Shown here in pieces: positions 48,430-59,900 of a DNA stretch of 64,000 bases. Location of the stretch: positions 18,276,099 through 18,340,098 of the forward strand of contig OW285193.1 of NCBI GenBank assembly GCA_935421135.1, in the 5' to 3' direction. The position numbers and the translations under genes are program-made. The notes below the pieces were generated by a model. It did no database searches and was not told the origin of the DNA. It was given only the letters and a program-made list of their open reading frames with translations. How positions within the stretch are numbered: position 1 is the first letter of the stretch; each line of letters opens with the position of its first letter. Source of the DNA: Bugulina stolonifera (lineage: Eukaryota > Bryozoa > Gymnolaemata > Cheilostomatida > Bugulidae).

Positions 48430-49237
48430 TGTGATGGTACAGGACATTTGTATACGACTCCAACTCCCGGACGAAGCTCCACCGCACCCTAAGTGCCTAG
48501 TAGTTGTTACAGCGCTACTCACCTGACACTAACATTCTCACAATTAGTGCTCGTATACTTACCCTTAACTGCATTGCATGTTCAAAGTACTTAATTACCG
48601 TCTATATATATATGTCTCCATGTGTTTATGCTCATTCCTTATTCATGTATCTTACTATATGTTGTTATACATAGTCACATGAATGTTTCTAAGTCTTTTA
48701 ATGCCTTTTATACCCATGTACAGAGGCCCGACCTCTCAGAATCCATTGATATTCATTTTGTACATGAATTGGACCATTATAAGCAACTTTTGTAGAACCC
48801 GACCTATTTTGGGTCGGCCGTCGGGCTTCCGGCGGCCATCTTGTTGCGCAACTTCCGGACGACCACACGTCGTCTTTTCCCGACGTCATGTCGGCCGGAA
48901 GTCCTTATACTATATAAAGGGCACTGTTTTACTGTTCATTGTCTCAGTCTACGCTTGGCTTTCAATAAAGACACATCTATACTTGATACAGGGACTTTCT
49001 CTTCCTTTTACTAGGTCATTCGCTTTGCGAACCGCCTACTAGGTTGAATTACTCTCTTTCACTGTATAGTCTGAAGGTCGGACTTGAGATCAGATGGGTC
49101 GTCTTTGGTAGTATTTGGGCTACTGAGACCGCTCGATCTTTCATGTAATGCGAAGTCCTATTACCACTCATAGGCACTTCATTTCTGGGTCGATAGTCGT
49201 CCAAGGACGACCGCACCAAAACACAGAAACCATTACA
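48430..49237 (+). mobile_element. solo LTR, copy 2 (sense), upstream of ZC4H2
   Basis: Bounded by TGTGATGG and CCATTACA and flanked by the 4-bp duplication ATAT (48426-48429 and 49238-49241). It contains a TATA box (CTATATAAAGGG at about 48911) and a polyadenylation signal (CAATAAAG at about 48963). It is homologous end to end with the inverted copy at 10088-10869. No coding remnants adjoin it. It ends about 320 bp before the ZC4H2 ATG and in the same orientation. Confidence 0.87.
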
Positions 49238-49555
49238 ATATTCGAGCACAATGTACTGTCATCAAAGTCACTCAGAATCGGATGTAATGAGTTGTGGTAT
49301 TGTCTGCTCTTACTTCAGTTGTTGTACATGGGAACACAATCCCCATTTTACATCAATACTGGCCGAAAGTAATATCACGTGGTTCATCGGTTTTGTTTTA
49401 TTGGTCAGTTGTGCGTGGAATTTCCCGGAGAAAGGACATGGCACAACAGTGCTGTTGGTGACCTGGTCTTACTAAATTTATCGATGATAATCAACATGGC
49501 TTGAGGGATTTTCACTATAGGATGTTGAAGTTTTGTTAAGAGGTGAAGAATAATC

Positions 49556-52500
49556 ATGTCTAATCAGGAATATATGGGAAAACTCGATGCTTTGCATAAA
49601 ATCAGGTAATGTAATCAAACACATTAAAAATTATTTTTCTATTTTGATCAGACTTGCACAGTAACTAACCACTAATTTAAATCAAAAATAGTCGACCAAC
49701 AAGTTATTACTATCACTTTCATGACTTATCATAGTTATCTGGTGTCAAATAGGTGGTACTATTGATTAATATAAATTTATAAGCATCATTAATATTTTGA
49801 TATAATTATTAATATTATATATATTTGAATTAAAATTAAAAATCAAAATATAATTTAAAATTATTACATCTATATTGTAATTCGTGGGGTCGGAGCAAAA
49901 TTGTTACAACTGCACTTTTCTCAAAAATTGACTTTATTAGACAAACCTAATGTATATGATGTATATTTTCTTTTTCTGCTATGTAAAAATCTCATAGAGC
50001 GTCTTAAGGTTCTAAACTTCAGTGCAAAATTGTAACCATACCTAATATGCTTGGAGCCAAATTGTTACAACTGCTACTTGTAACAATTTTGCACCGAGTA
50101 AAATCTATCAATACAAAATCCAATGCTGTCAGTACCAGTTGGAAGAATTCGATTATTCACAAGGGATGTTTGTTTATTGGTATATATTTTGTTTACAGAT
50201 AGTTGTTGTGTATCTAACACATCCTGTTATGTAATAATGTCAGCATGTCCTGCAGTGAATCAGTTGTGGTACAGAAAACTAATCTACCATTTTGTACCAG
50301 AACAGCAAATTTTTGCCTAATCATGGGTCCAAGCAGCACTCATCTATTTATACTGTTTGCAGGAATTATTTCTTCAGTTGATTAACTTGTTTACAGCTTC
50401 CTGTTATGACATAGAGTAATGTCATAGTGTAATATCATAGCACCCTTCTGTAGAGAATCACTTGTAACAATGCACAAACATCCACCATATAAATAGTAGA
50501 AAGTAAACGGATTAGACAATCATTAGACTGCTGACTTTACTGCAACACTAGTAGCCTACCACTTTCATTTCTGAATACTATGGCTAGGAGAAATCTACAT
50601 GTTGATTATGACAACATTGAAGACTGGCTAGGTATGTACACCATTGCACAAAGTAATTATATTTATATTACAACGTTAATAATTATATTGATATTGCACC
50701 TATTTTACACTGTAGATGGTCTACATTGCTATGATGTCCTGTGTAGAGGTTCAAAAACTATACACTGCACTATTATAGAGATGCATGAATAGGTTACACG
50801 TAAGATGTAGCTGAATTACGAATTTCTGCTAAGTCGTCGCCCTAATTATGCAATATAAGCTGTCTATTGCGCCCACAATATTGGCAATGGGAATAAAGTA
50901 AATGCGCTGATTAATGTTCAAGTCATGAGTCTGTTATCTTCCCTTTTACAAACGTACCAAATTTATTTTAATATGAATATTGGTAAAACAACATTGATAA
51001 TAATGGCTGCTATTTTGTAGGCGAAGATGAGCAAACACAAGTAGACGATTCTGATGTAGATTCTAACTACATCTGTGAGAGCGAGTCAGATTTCGATTCT
51101 GATTTCGACCATGATGCTGCTGCTGATGCTGCTGCTCTGAATAATGTAACTACCAATAAGCTGCCAGTGTGTAGGAATGAAGATGGCACTGGAGAAAAAG
51201 CAATCTCACTTGACCCCTCAACACAGTCACCACCAACCTCTAGCTCTACTCCTGCAGATAAACCAGTCAAGCGTGCTAAAAAACGACCAAGGAATGTGGG
51301 GGATTGGAAAAAGGCCAAAAAGTCGAAAGATTACAACTCTGGAGTGGTGAAACGCAAGAATGAAACTAAAAGAAGAGAAGTTGGCCCACGTTGTAATTGT
51401 GTCAGGAAAAGATGTGAAGCTATCAATGATGAACAGCGCCAATGCATTTTAAATCGATTCTGGGCAGAAAAATCGAGTGAGAGTGTAAGACATTCCTTCA
51501 TAGTTGGCCACACTACTTGCAAAGAAAAGAGACGTGCAACACTTAATCCAACGTACAAGCGTGGCGCACAGGTAAAATATTTTTTACCTTTGAACAATGA
51601 CAAATGGCCAGTCTGTGAGAAATTTTTTCTCTCTACTCTTAGCATTAGCAAGTCCATGGTTCATTACAATCTGAATAAAACTACCAACGGCATCCGGTCA
51701 CCTAAAAAGAAACATTCTGCACACAACAAAACACCTGAACACATTGAGAGAGCAGTTAAACAGCACATTGAATCAATTCCAAAAGTCGAGAGTCATTATT
51801 GCAGAAAGACGTCATTGCGCCACTATATTGACCCAGGTCTCAACATCACGAGGCTTCACCAGTTGTTCAAAGAAGACCATCCTAATCTGGCAGTTAGTAG
51901 GGACTATTATGGGAGGTATTTCAATAGCAACTTTAATATAGGGTTGCATCATCCAAAAAATGATGAATGTGATTTCTGCAATATGTACAAGAAAAGTAAA
52001 GATGCCAATAGTATCACAGAGGAACAAGAGTCTGATATGGTTGCACATCAGAGAAGAAAGAATACTGCAAGAGAGCACAAAGAAGCTGATAAGAAAAAGG
52101 AAGATGGCACGCTGGCAGTTACTTTCGACTTACAGCAGGTTCTTCTCTGCCCAAAATTAAATGCATCGAAAAGCTATTATAAGAGAAAACTCAATATGTA
52201 TAATCTGACCTTCTATGAACTGAATACAGGTCGAGGACACTGCTTTACATGGACGGAAGCAGAAGCCAACAGAGGAGCAGTTGATATAGCGACTTGTGTA
52301 GTGAAGTTTCTTGAACAAATCGAAGCAGAGAGACGTTTCGACAAAATCATCCTCTATAGTGATACATGTGGGGGCCAGAACAGAAATAAACTGCTGATCA
52401 CAGCGGTGCTCTCATTTTTAGACCGCTCTGCATTTATTAAAAGAGTTGAGCAAAAGTTCTTTGAGTCTGGCCATTCTAATATGGAGTGTGATTCGATGCA

Positions 52501-55500
52501 CAGTGCGATAGAACGTGTATTTACAAAAAGAGAAATTGACCTGCCATCCGACTATATTGTTTGCATGAAGGAGGCGAGAAGAGGAAATCCCTATTTCGTT
52601 TCGGAAATGACGCATGAAGATGTTATTGATTACGCTGCACTCCAAAATTCCGTGATGACACAGAATCCATTTGCAGGCATCATGAAAGTGCACCACATAA
52701 TTATGGACAAAAGTCTACAAGTAGCCATGGCCGAAGAGATAGGAGGTGAAATGCGTGCATACCCATTCTTCAAGTGAACAAGAGGTCCACGATGCTCTCT
52801 ACAACGCCTCAACAAAGCTTATACGAGACCACCAGGAGTGACATCAGAGAAAAAGCAAGATCTCGTGGCATTAATTCCCAACATGACAAACAAAACCTTA
52901 GCCAAGTTATACTACACCAACTTACCAATGTGTTAGTGGCTACTGCTAGTGTTTACCTAAAGCGTTGTATGGATAACCAATTATGAAAATATACTCTTAG
53001 ATTGATGTCTGCATAAATAAAAATACTATTTGTTTAGTCATATGTTGAAATTTTTCAATCTGGCACCTTACTAAATATATAATAATTCTTATATGGCAAA
53101 TGATGTGGAGCAAAATTGTTACAACTAGCAATTGTTACAATTTTGCACCAATATCGCTGTGGGGCAATAATGTAACAAGTAGCACAGCGCGCTCAGATGG
53201 TCACATTTCCTGAAACATGTTGGTATGGTTGCAGAATGGCATATTTTCAGCAATAATTACAACTGGAAAACGATAAAAAGTTGAAAGTAGAAATACAGGA
53301 AACTACTTAAACTTTAAACCTCATTTACTCAGTTTCAATAATTGTGCAGTTGTAACAATTTGGCGCCGACCCCACGAATTTAGAATTATATTATTATTAT
53401 ATTACTTAATATTTTAATGTCTTTTGTTCATTGTTGTATTTGCTGTACTCTCTTTTAGAATAGGTACAGATTAAATTATAGATTAATGCAGTGTGAGTAT
53501 TGGCATTTTCGATAAATCTAATGACCTGATCACTAATGAAGCCGAGACTAATCAAAGATTGTGGGAGAAATGATCGGCCACTCAGGGGTAATACCCTATC
53601 CCACAAAATACGCCCAATTTGGTGGTCCTGACATTCCGCATTTCGATTTCCCGCAATACATCTGAGTTTTTAGATAGCTGTTTGAGTAGCATCGCAGTTT
53701 AACACTTGTGTTTTGTGCACCCTATAATATGATCTCATTTATATAATAGATTATTTATACGTGCCATTGTGAGGAAGTGTCTCTGATTAATCCGCAGATC
53801 ACCAATAGTAATAGCAGATTTATACACAAGGTAACACAACTCTTTGCTTAATCCAGAGCTCGTTTGGAGGTGGGGACGGACAGTTGTTGACCGAGGTGAC
53901 CGGTTTTCCTTCCATTATCTTTGACCTAATGCCTAACTCTAATAAATAGCCAGATAGCCCACCTACTAATAAAAACCATACAATATCACAATGGCAATAT
54001 GAATAATCTAAACCTCAGATCTGGACTAGTGGTTCATTGGTTTTATACCCATAGTAATAAATGATTTAATTTAAAATTAATTAATTTTAGTTATCACTGA
54101 GGTTTTAATTATGGTAGGCCTGCATTCTTACTTAAATTTTTAGCTCAAAAACTTTAGAGCACTCTTACATTGCCATTAAGTTATAGGTTTTGAGCGCCTC
54201 TTATGTTTAATATGGCGGGGTGCATGGTTCTAAACCATGAAGAGCACACACCAGCCACTGCTTTCCGGTTAGTGGAAGCGCAGATGATAAGGGGGACGAC
54301 CCTGACATAAAACCTGAGGGTATCGTTTGAATTTTAAGTCATGCTGAAGGATCTCTCCGAGAGTTTAGGCTATATGAGTATTTTATTTGTTGAACGCTTT
54401 TCGAAGGATATCGTTCAATGTTTGTATGCTGGTGGAGGTTTTCTCTTGGTTGGATGCAATGGTTTCTCATTTGGTTTTGGATGTTGTTATTATTATCTGC
54501 CTACTACTCGGCCTGATAATGTCTACATACCATGCTAAGCCAAGTTATAGCCTACCTTATCGGATGTATGCATGACTTCTTATTTCTTAGGCTAAAAAAT
54601 GATGGAGTTGAGACAGTATCTGGTCTGCTAAAACAGGAAGTAGCCAACTTGAAACAGGAAGAGAATAATATGAAAGAATACAAGGCTGAGTTGGATCAGT
54701 TACTAGCCGAGAAACTCCATCATGTTGAAATTCTAAGACAGATTCATTCAGATATTAATATGGTGAGTATCGATCAACACAGCGCAGAGCCTGATATTAC
54801 TGTAATTTCCGCAAATGCATATCTAGTTACCCTACTAGTCAGTCACCCGAGCAAAGTAATTAGTATCTTCACGGCTTAAATTTCAAACACAGGCCGACTT
54901 GCTCAAGAATTTCGTGGCCCACTTTCAAAAAGGTGTGTCAAATACACCGGCCTGGCCTTAATGTGAAACCCATATTTTCAGACATGGAACCTACTAAACT
55001 ATTTTAAGTGGGTTATCAAGTGCCCACAAACAGAATGAAGCACAAGTTGTCATCCCTCTCTTACACAGTGTAAGTCGTATCTGACCAACAAATGATGCAC
55101 TAGGTTTTCTCACTAACCACTAGTCAGCCATGGCATGCAACTTTCACACGCGTAGAATATAACGATAGGATAACCCTAACATTGATTCTTTTTGGCGAAT
55201 AATTATTGTGAGCAGATTTCCCTGCATGTAATTTGTGTATCTTGGTCATGAAATCTAGTCCTGCTGTTTATGCTCAGTCATTGTGCATTAGACACAATGA
55301 TGTTGGCATATTGACTCTTTACTGAAATGAATAGATTAATATTGACTTTACTGTGACAATAGATTTGGAATGTATCTCAGCATTGTCATAACCATGTATT
55401 ACATTAGACCCTGTATTGACATAATTGGCAGTCCATTATATTAACTCAATCTCTCTTGTGTAAGATGCCATCTTCCAATTCATCATTATAGGCATCATTC

Positions 55501-56955
55501 CAACACAATGTTATAGCGTGATCTTTAGAAATTATGGCATTTCCTAACTCCCCTGTTATTGGATTTACATTTTGGCGTCTTTTGGACTTTTTTACCAAAT
55601 ACTAGCTTTATTCGCTTTACTTTAGACTGTTCTAGTGCTTTGATCAGGTATAATAGTGTCACCTTGGTTGCCTGTGCTGTGTTTACAGATAGAAACGGTG
55701 ATCAAACAAGGAAAGCAAGCTCTTCTAGCTGGGCAGGCTAGAACAGTGTCCCTTCACAAAGAGTACATGCCTCTCAGAACCGAGCTAAATGAATTGAGGA
55801 AGGACGTAGGACTAGACATCATTGCTGACAGTGAATTAGATGAACTTGACCTCTCTAAATATGTGTCAAGGTCAGAATGAGTAAACATAATCATCTCAAA
55901 CGATGTGACCAGTATTTAAACACCATGACGTACTCTATTCAAATAGACCTGAGCGAGAAAGTTTTAACAATGTGGACCTGCCATGCCTGGGTAGTGTGTC
56001 ACCCTAAGTTCATATGGCAATAAGTGAACATTGTGGTATGAGCCTGTAATAGTAATTGCCGTTGGTAACTGCACACTGTCAATACTTGGTAGTTGTCTTA
56101 TTATAGGCTACGGTTGATACCCTAACTTTAGATTATGAACCCCTTAACTTTACGACAGCGCTGTAAGGTTGGATCTTCACACCCTCATCACGGAGACCAA
56201 CTGTCTTATTGTAGATCTCAGTCTGGAAAACGGTCTGCCAATGCTTGCTCCAATTCATCAAACAATGAAAGAAACTCGACTAAAGCTAGAGCGGGTTCTA
56301 AGCGTCCCCTATCCAATGGTAATCATGAGCGGGTATCCTCGGAGACTAAGACTACACTCCCTCCTATGAAGGTAGGTCATTACCATAGTCACATGTATAG
56401 AGTAGACTTCATTAACCAATAATACTCGGCAGTTGCAGTTCACACTTTGCTTTAGCGAAGCAGATATTACAGGAAGTGTTCACAGAGCCTGCATTATAGG
56501 TGACATGTCCATACGACTTTGGAGTATTCACTGGGTGCTTGCAGTCTTAGATCTAGACAGCCAATAACAACTAATGTTGGTGAAGTTGTGGAGTTATCCT
56601 CTCTGGTTAATTTAATACTGGACATGCTTGTTATGGTTGTGTTCTCTCTGTTTACTCCGTTGGTTGAGTCACACAGTCGATAAAATTGTTGGGATCGTCT
56701 TCTACATTGACTTGTTTTACCCTCTAGTGTGGTGTAGTATTGTAATACTCTATCACTCATAGCGAACCGCAACAACTGCAAACGTATGTTCAATGGTTAG
56801 ACATGGATTTTCTTTTAAACAAACTTCATATTATTACATTTTTCTAATTATAGCAATGTGCTTCGTGTCATCAACATATACATAGAAACGCTCCGATATG
56901 CCCACTTTGCAAAGCTAAGTCAAGGTCGAGAAATCCAAAGAAAACGAAAAAATAG
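49556..56955 (+). CDS. ZC4H2: ZC4H2 orthologue (5 exons, 220 aa)
   Basis: Exons: 49556-49605, 54591-54762, 55689-55870, 56215-56371, 56854-56955. All are GT-AG with consistent phases. The 220-residue product is close to the 224 residues of human ZC4H2. The N-terminal half is a coiled coil ([21 protein letters not shown], aligning with the human [20 protein letters not shown]). A low-complexity Ser/Asn-rich linker follows, then PPMK and the C4H2 zinc finger [18 protein letters not shown] with C189, C192, C203 and C206 and nearby His ligands (H193, H195 or H197). It ends in a basic tail ([12 protein letters not shown]), a likely nuclear signal. In vertebrates the protein is nuclear, supports neural development and stabilises Smads and RNF220. 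Intron 1 (5.0 kb) has been enlarged by a DDE transposon. Confidence 0.93.
50053..50095. repeat. subterminal palindrome, left end of DDE transposon
   Basis: GGAGCCAAATTGTTACAAC, a short spacer, then GTAACAATTTTGCACC: the transposon tip sequence repeated in both orientations. It is a likely transposase binding site. Confidence 0.85.
50580..52777 (+). CDS. DDE-type transposase (2 exons, 602 aa)
   Basis: Exons 50580-50631 and 51021-52777 are joined by a GT-AG intron of 389 bp, giving 602 uninterrupted residues. The N-terminus is acidic (Asp/Glu/Ser-rich, residues about 18-45). A basic, Lys-rich segment and Cys/His pairs follow ([17 protein letters not shown]), likely DNA or zinc binding. The core then reads [27 protein letters not shown] and [17 protein letters not shown], which supply D387, D465 and D508/E515 as candidate catalytic acids. 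This pattern (SDxCGGQNRN, GHSxMExDSxHSxIE) recurs in many uncharacterised animal proteins of the DUF7869 type. The superfamily is not assigned; a 4-bp target site would allow a Sola-like element. Confidence 0.88.
53107..53149. repeat. subterminal palindrome, right end of DDE transposon
   Basis: GGAGCAAAATTGTTACAAC, a 5-base spacer, then GTTACAATTTTGCACC. It mirrors the left subterminal site at 50053-50095 in position and sequence. Confidence 0.85.
53381..54590. other. remainder of ZC4H2 intron 1
   Basis: AT-rich intronic sequence without exon support. The open frames at 54341-54575 lack any conserved motif and end just before the exon 2 acceptor. Confidence 0.5.
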
Positions 56956-59900
56956 CAAATAGTAGTTTTATTCTTTTAATTTATTTCTTGTATATTATTT
57001 CATTATCTTTTGTACTAGTTAGGCTCCGTACTGTGTTCATGTGGATTTCTACAACATGTGTGTAAATAGTTCTGTAAACTACATGTATCTTACAGTTTTC
57101 TTCTCTCTACAAGTGCACTATGTAACAAATGTTTTATCTAATAAACACTAATGTTTCTTTTACCTTACTGTTCTTCATCACTTTCCCTGTTGGATAGTAA
57201 CTCTGGTGTTGTTAGAAATAACATGTAATTATATTTCATGGTTTGATTTTATTTGTATAGTAACACTAATTCTGTTCCTTTATAACTAGGTGTACATGTA
57301 CATGTATGTATAGAATAAACAATGCAGCCTATAATATAATAATATATCTGCACAGTACATCCACTACAAATGTATAGAATTTACAAGATTGGCTTCCTTT
57401 GAATAAGGACCATTTCGGTTGGGAGTTGGCTCCCCTGTTTACCTTTCTTATTGATTAGACAATTCCCATATTTTGCTACAATATAAAAAATGTAGCAGCT
57501 CTAAAAAATGGGCAGTTGCAGTGGTGGAACAACATGCACCATTTGGGAGCTGTTGGTAATCCCAGTCTGTGTTTGCACTTTGGGTCTAACCCAATTCCTG
57601 TAGTTTTCTCCACAGCTGTTATTAAAGGGATGTATACAGTAATGTAAAATTAACTGGTCGTAAGGATGCTATTGTGTGTAATGTAAACGAATTAAAATAG
57701 TAAATGAAATATTCTACAAAGCTGCATGTTGCCAACTATTTACTGCTACATGTATATATTATATTAATATATAACATTTGAACACAATTGAAAATCTGGT
57801 AAACTACCCATCTGTTTCAGATGAGATTAGCTATATAGATAGCTCTTAGACTAAAGACTAACACCAAAATGCATGTTCTGCTCAAATAGTTTAGAGTTAT
57901 CCACTTTTGCACATGTCATCTGTCTACTTCAAATCAAAGCTGTTGATGTCACACTGTCCTTCTGCTTGTCTCTCAGTATTGGGAGAGGTCGTGATAATTA
58001 ATCCACGTCTTTATCCAGGAGTTATCTTCTTTTTTTACAATAAGCAGACAACTCCAACACATCAAACTGTTTTGTTAAAAATGGGAAACTTTTTGATTTT
58101 GATTATAATCCAACTGCTCCTAGAAATATCACTGAATAAAATGGAACTCTCCCTGCAGTATATTAGATTAAAATAATGATGTGCTATATTACACAATCAT
58201 ATTATACATGTATGTATTGTATCAATCCTCTGGTATATTTTTTGAGTTATATACAACACAGTGTATGTACCCTAACATATTTTTATGTAATTTTTAGAGA
58301 GTTGAGTATTTTTAACAAAACCTCTGCTATACTGTATCAAAGAGTGATACTCCTTGACTGTATGCTCCACCCCCTGAAAGAATGTGGAAGTGGAACTCAG
58401 TCTATTGATTTTCAAAATAGTACCGATTTATAGCCCTGGTTCTTTCAATCACAACATACCTACCCATAACTTTAGAAGATTAGAACTGTTGCTAGTTCCG
58501 GTGCTGATCACTGACTTAACAAGTGTAAAAGGCTTTTATTAGCTTAGCAGGCATACAGTCATGAGATTTTACGCCGTGATAAAATCCGAACTTGCTTTGA
58601 AAAATATCTTCCTATGTATAGATGTATTGTTCACAAAGCTACACACTTGTGTAATGTACATTTACGCCAAGGAATTAACCAGTGCATGTGTAATTTAAAG
58701 GTACTTTACTAAGAAACAGAGTGTGATTCAGATAGCATTTTATTGCCATATTCTATATGAATGGATGGACACTGAAATATGACGTAGGAAGTAATGCTCT
58801 AGATAAGATCACCTTGTGACTTAAACTTATTTCATTGGGCTCTTTTTTGTTAGGCGAGTTGAGAAACAGTTTCTAAAGTGTGACACGGGACACCTAAGTT
58901 TAACAATAAACTGAAATGAATGGTATGTCCTTTAGACATGCTTTACTCTCATGTCTGTGTAGTAATTACATGTACATTTTATGCAACAAAGTTTTATTTT
59001 CCTCTGATGATGATAACGAAAGGTTATCGAAATACATGTATTGGGAAACAAATAAGCAAAACACATCCAGAACTACTTTCTATCATAAAACTGATTACCC
59101 ACACAAACATCTTCAAAATTAGTATATCACTGCTTTGATATTGAACATGGAGAATCATACAAGTATAATAGTGAAGTAGAAGTATCGGTTGTCTCCACCT
59201 ACACCTTCCGCACGTTTGTGTCTTCATACTCTTACACTGCTTCATATGATCGCCCAGAATATTTGTATATATGATGTATATCCTATACCTGTGTATTATA
59301 AGGTTATGTATTCATTACGTATGAAAAGCAGACGACATGTGCATCAATCATATCTTTTATCACTCCCACATATTTGTTTTACTGAGTGTCCATGCTAGGT
59401 GCTAGCGTGCTGTTATCTCAACGATAGACTTAAAGTATTTAGTTTACTTATAATGTATAATAATAATTACCATTAAAAACTATATATTATTTAGTGCTTC
59501 TTTTGTTCTATTTTAGAGAGAGTCATGTGCTTTATTAAATTTAAGTTTAAAACTCTTGAGGATAATAAAATAAATCCAAATGGCAATGAAATTAATTGTA
59601 TATATTACAGAATAATTATGTGTTAATGGTCCTCCTCATACAATTTAAGCGTGTGCTATGCTTGTGCATGTATATGGTTAGACTTTGAGATTACATTGAA
59701 ACTCTCGACTCTATATTATATGCCAGTTAATATTGAGCATAACCAGATTTGGAAAGTTGAAGAAATTTCAAGTTGCGACTGAGTGCAGATCTGCTTGTAG
59801 ATTACTTTGATGTACAAAATTATTGATTAAAAATAATTATATGCTAGAGATAGAGATGATTGATTCCATATCCATGATTCATGCAGACACTTTACAAGAC

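Larger units (their letters stand above)
49883..53376 (+). mobile_element. 3.5-kb DDE DNA transposon in ZC4H2 intron 1
   Basis: The terminal inverted repeats match at 31 of 33 positions (CGTGGGGTCGG(A/C)GC(A/C)AAATTG, continuing TTACAACTGCAC). AATT lies at both outer edges (49879-49882, 53377-53380), a likely 4-bp target duplication, though being palindromic it could also belong to the repeat. Each end carries a second, internal copy of the tip as a 43-bp hairpin (50053-50095 and 53107-53149). The element encodes one intact transposase gene in the same orientation as ZC4H2. It looks complete and recent. Confidence 0.88.
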
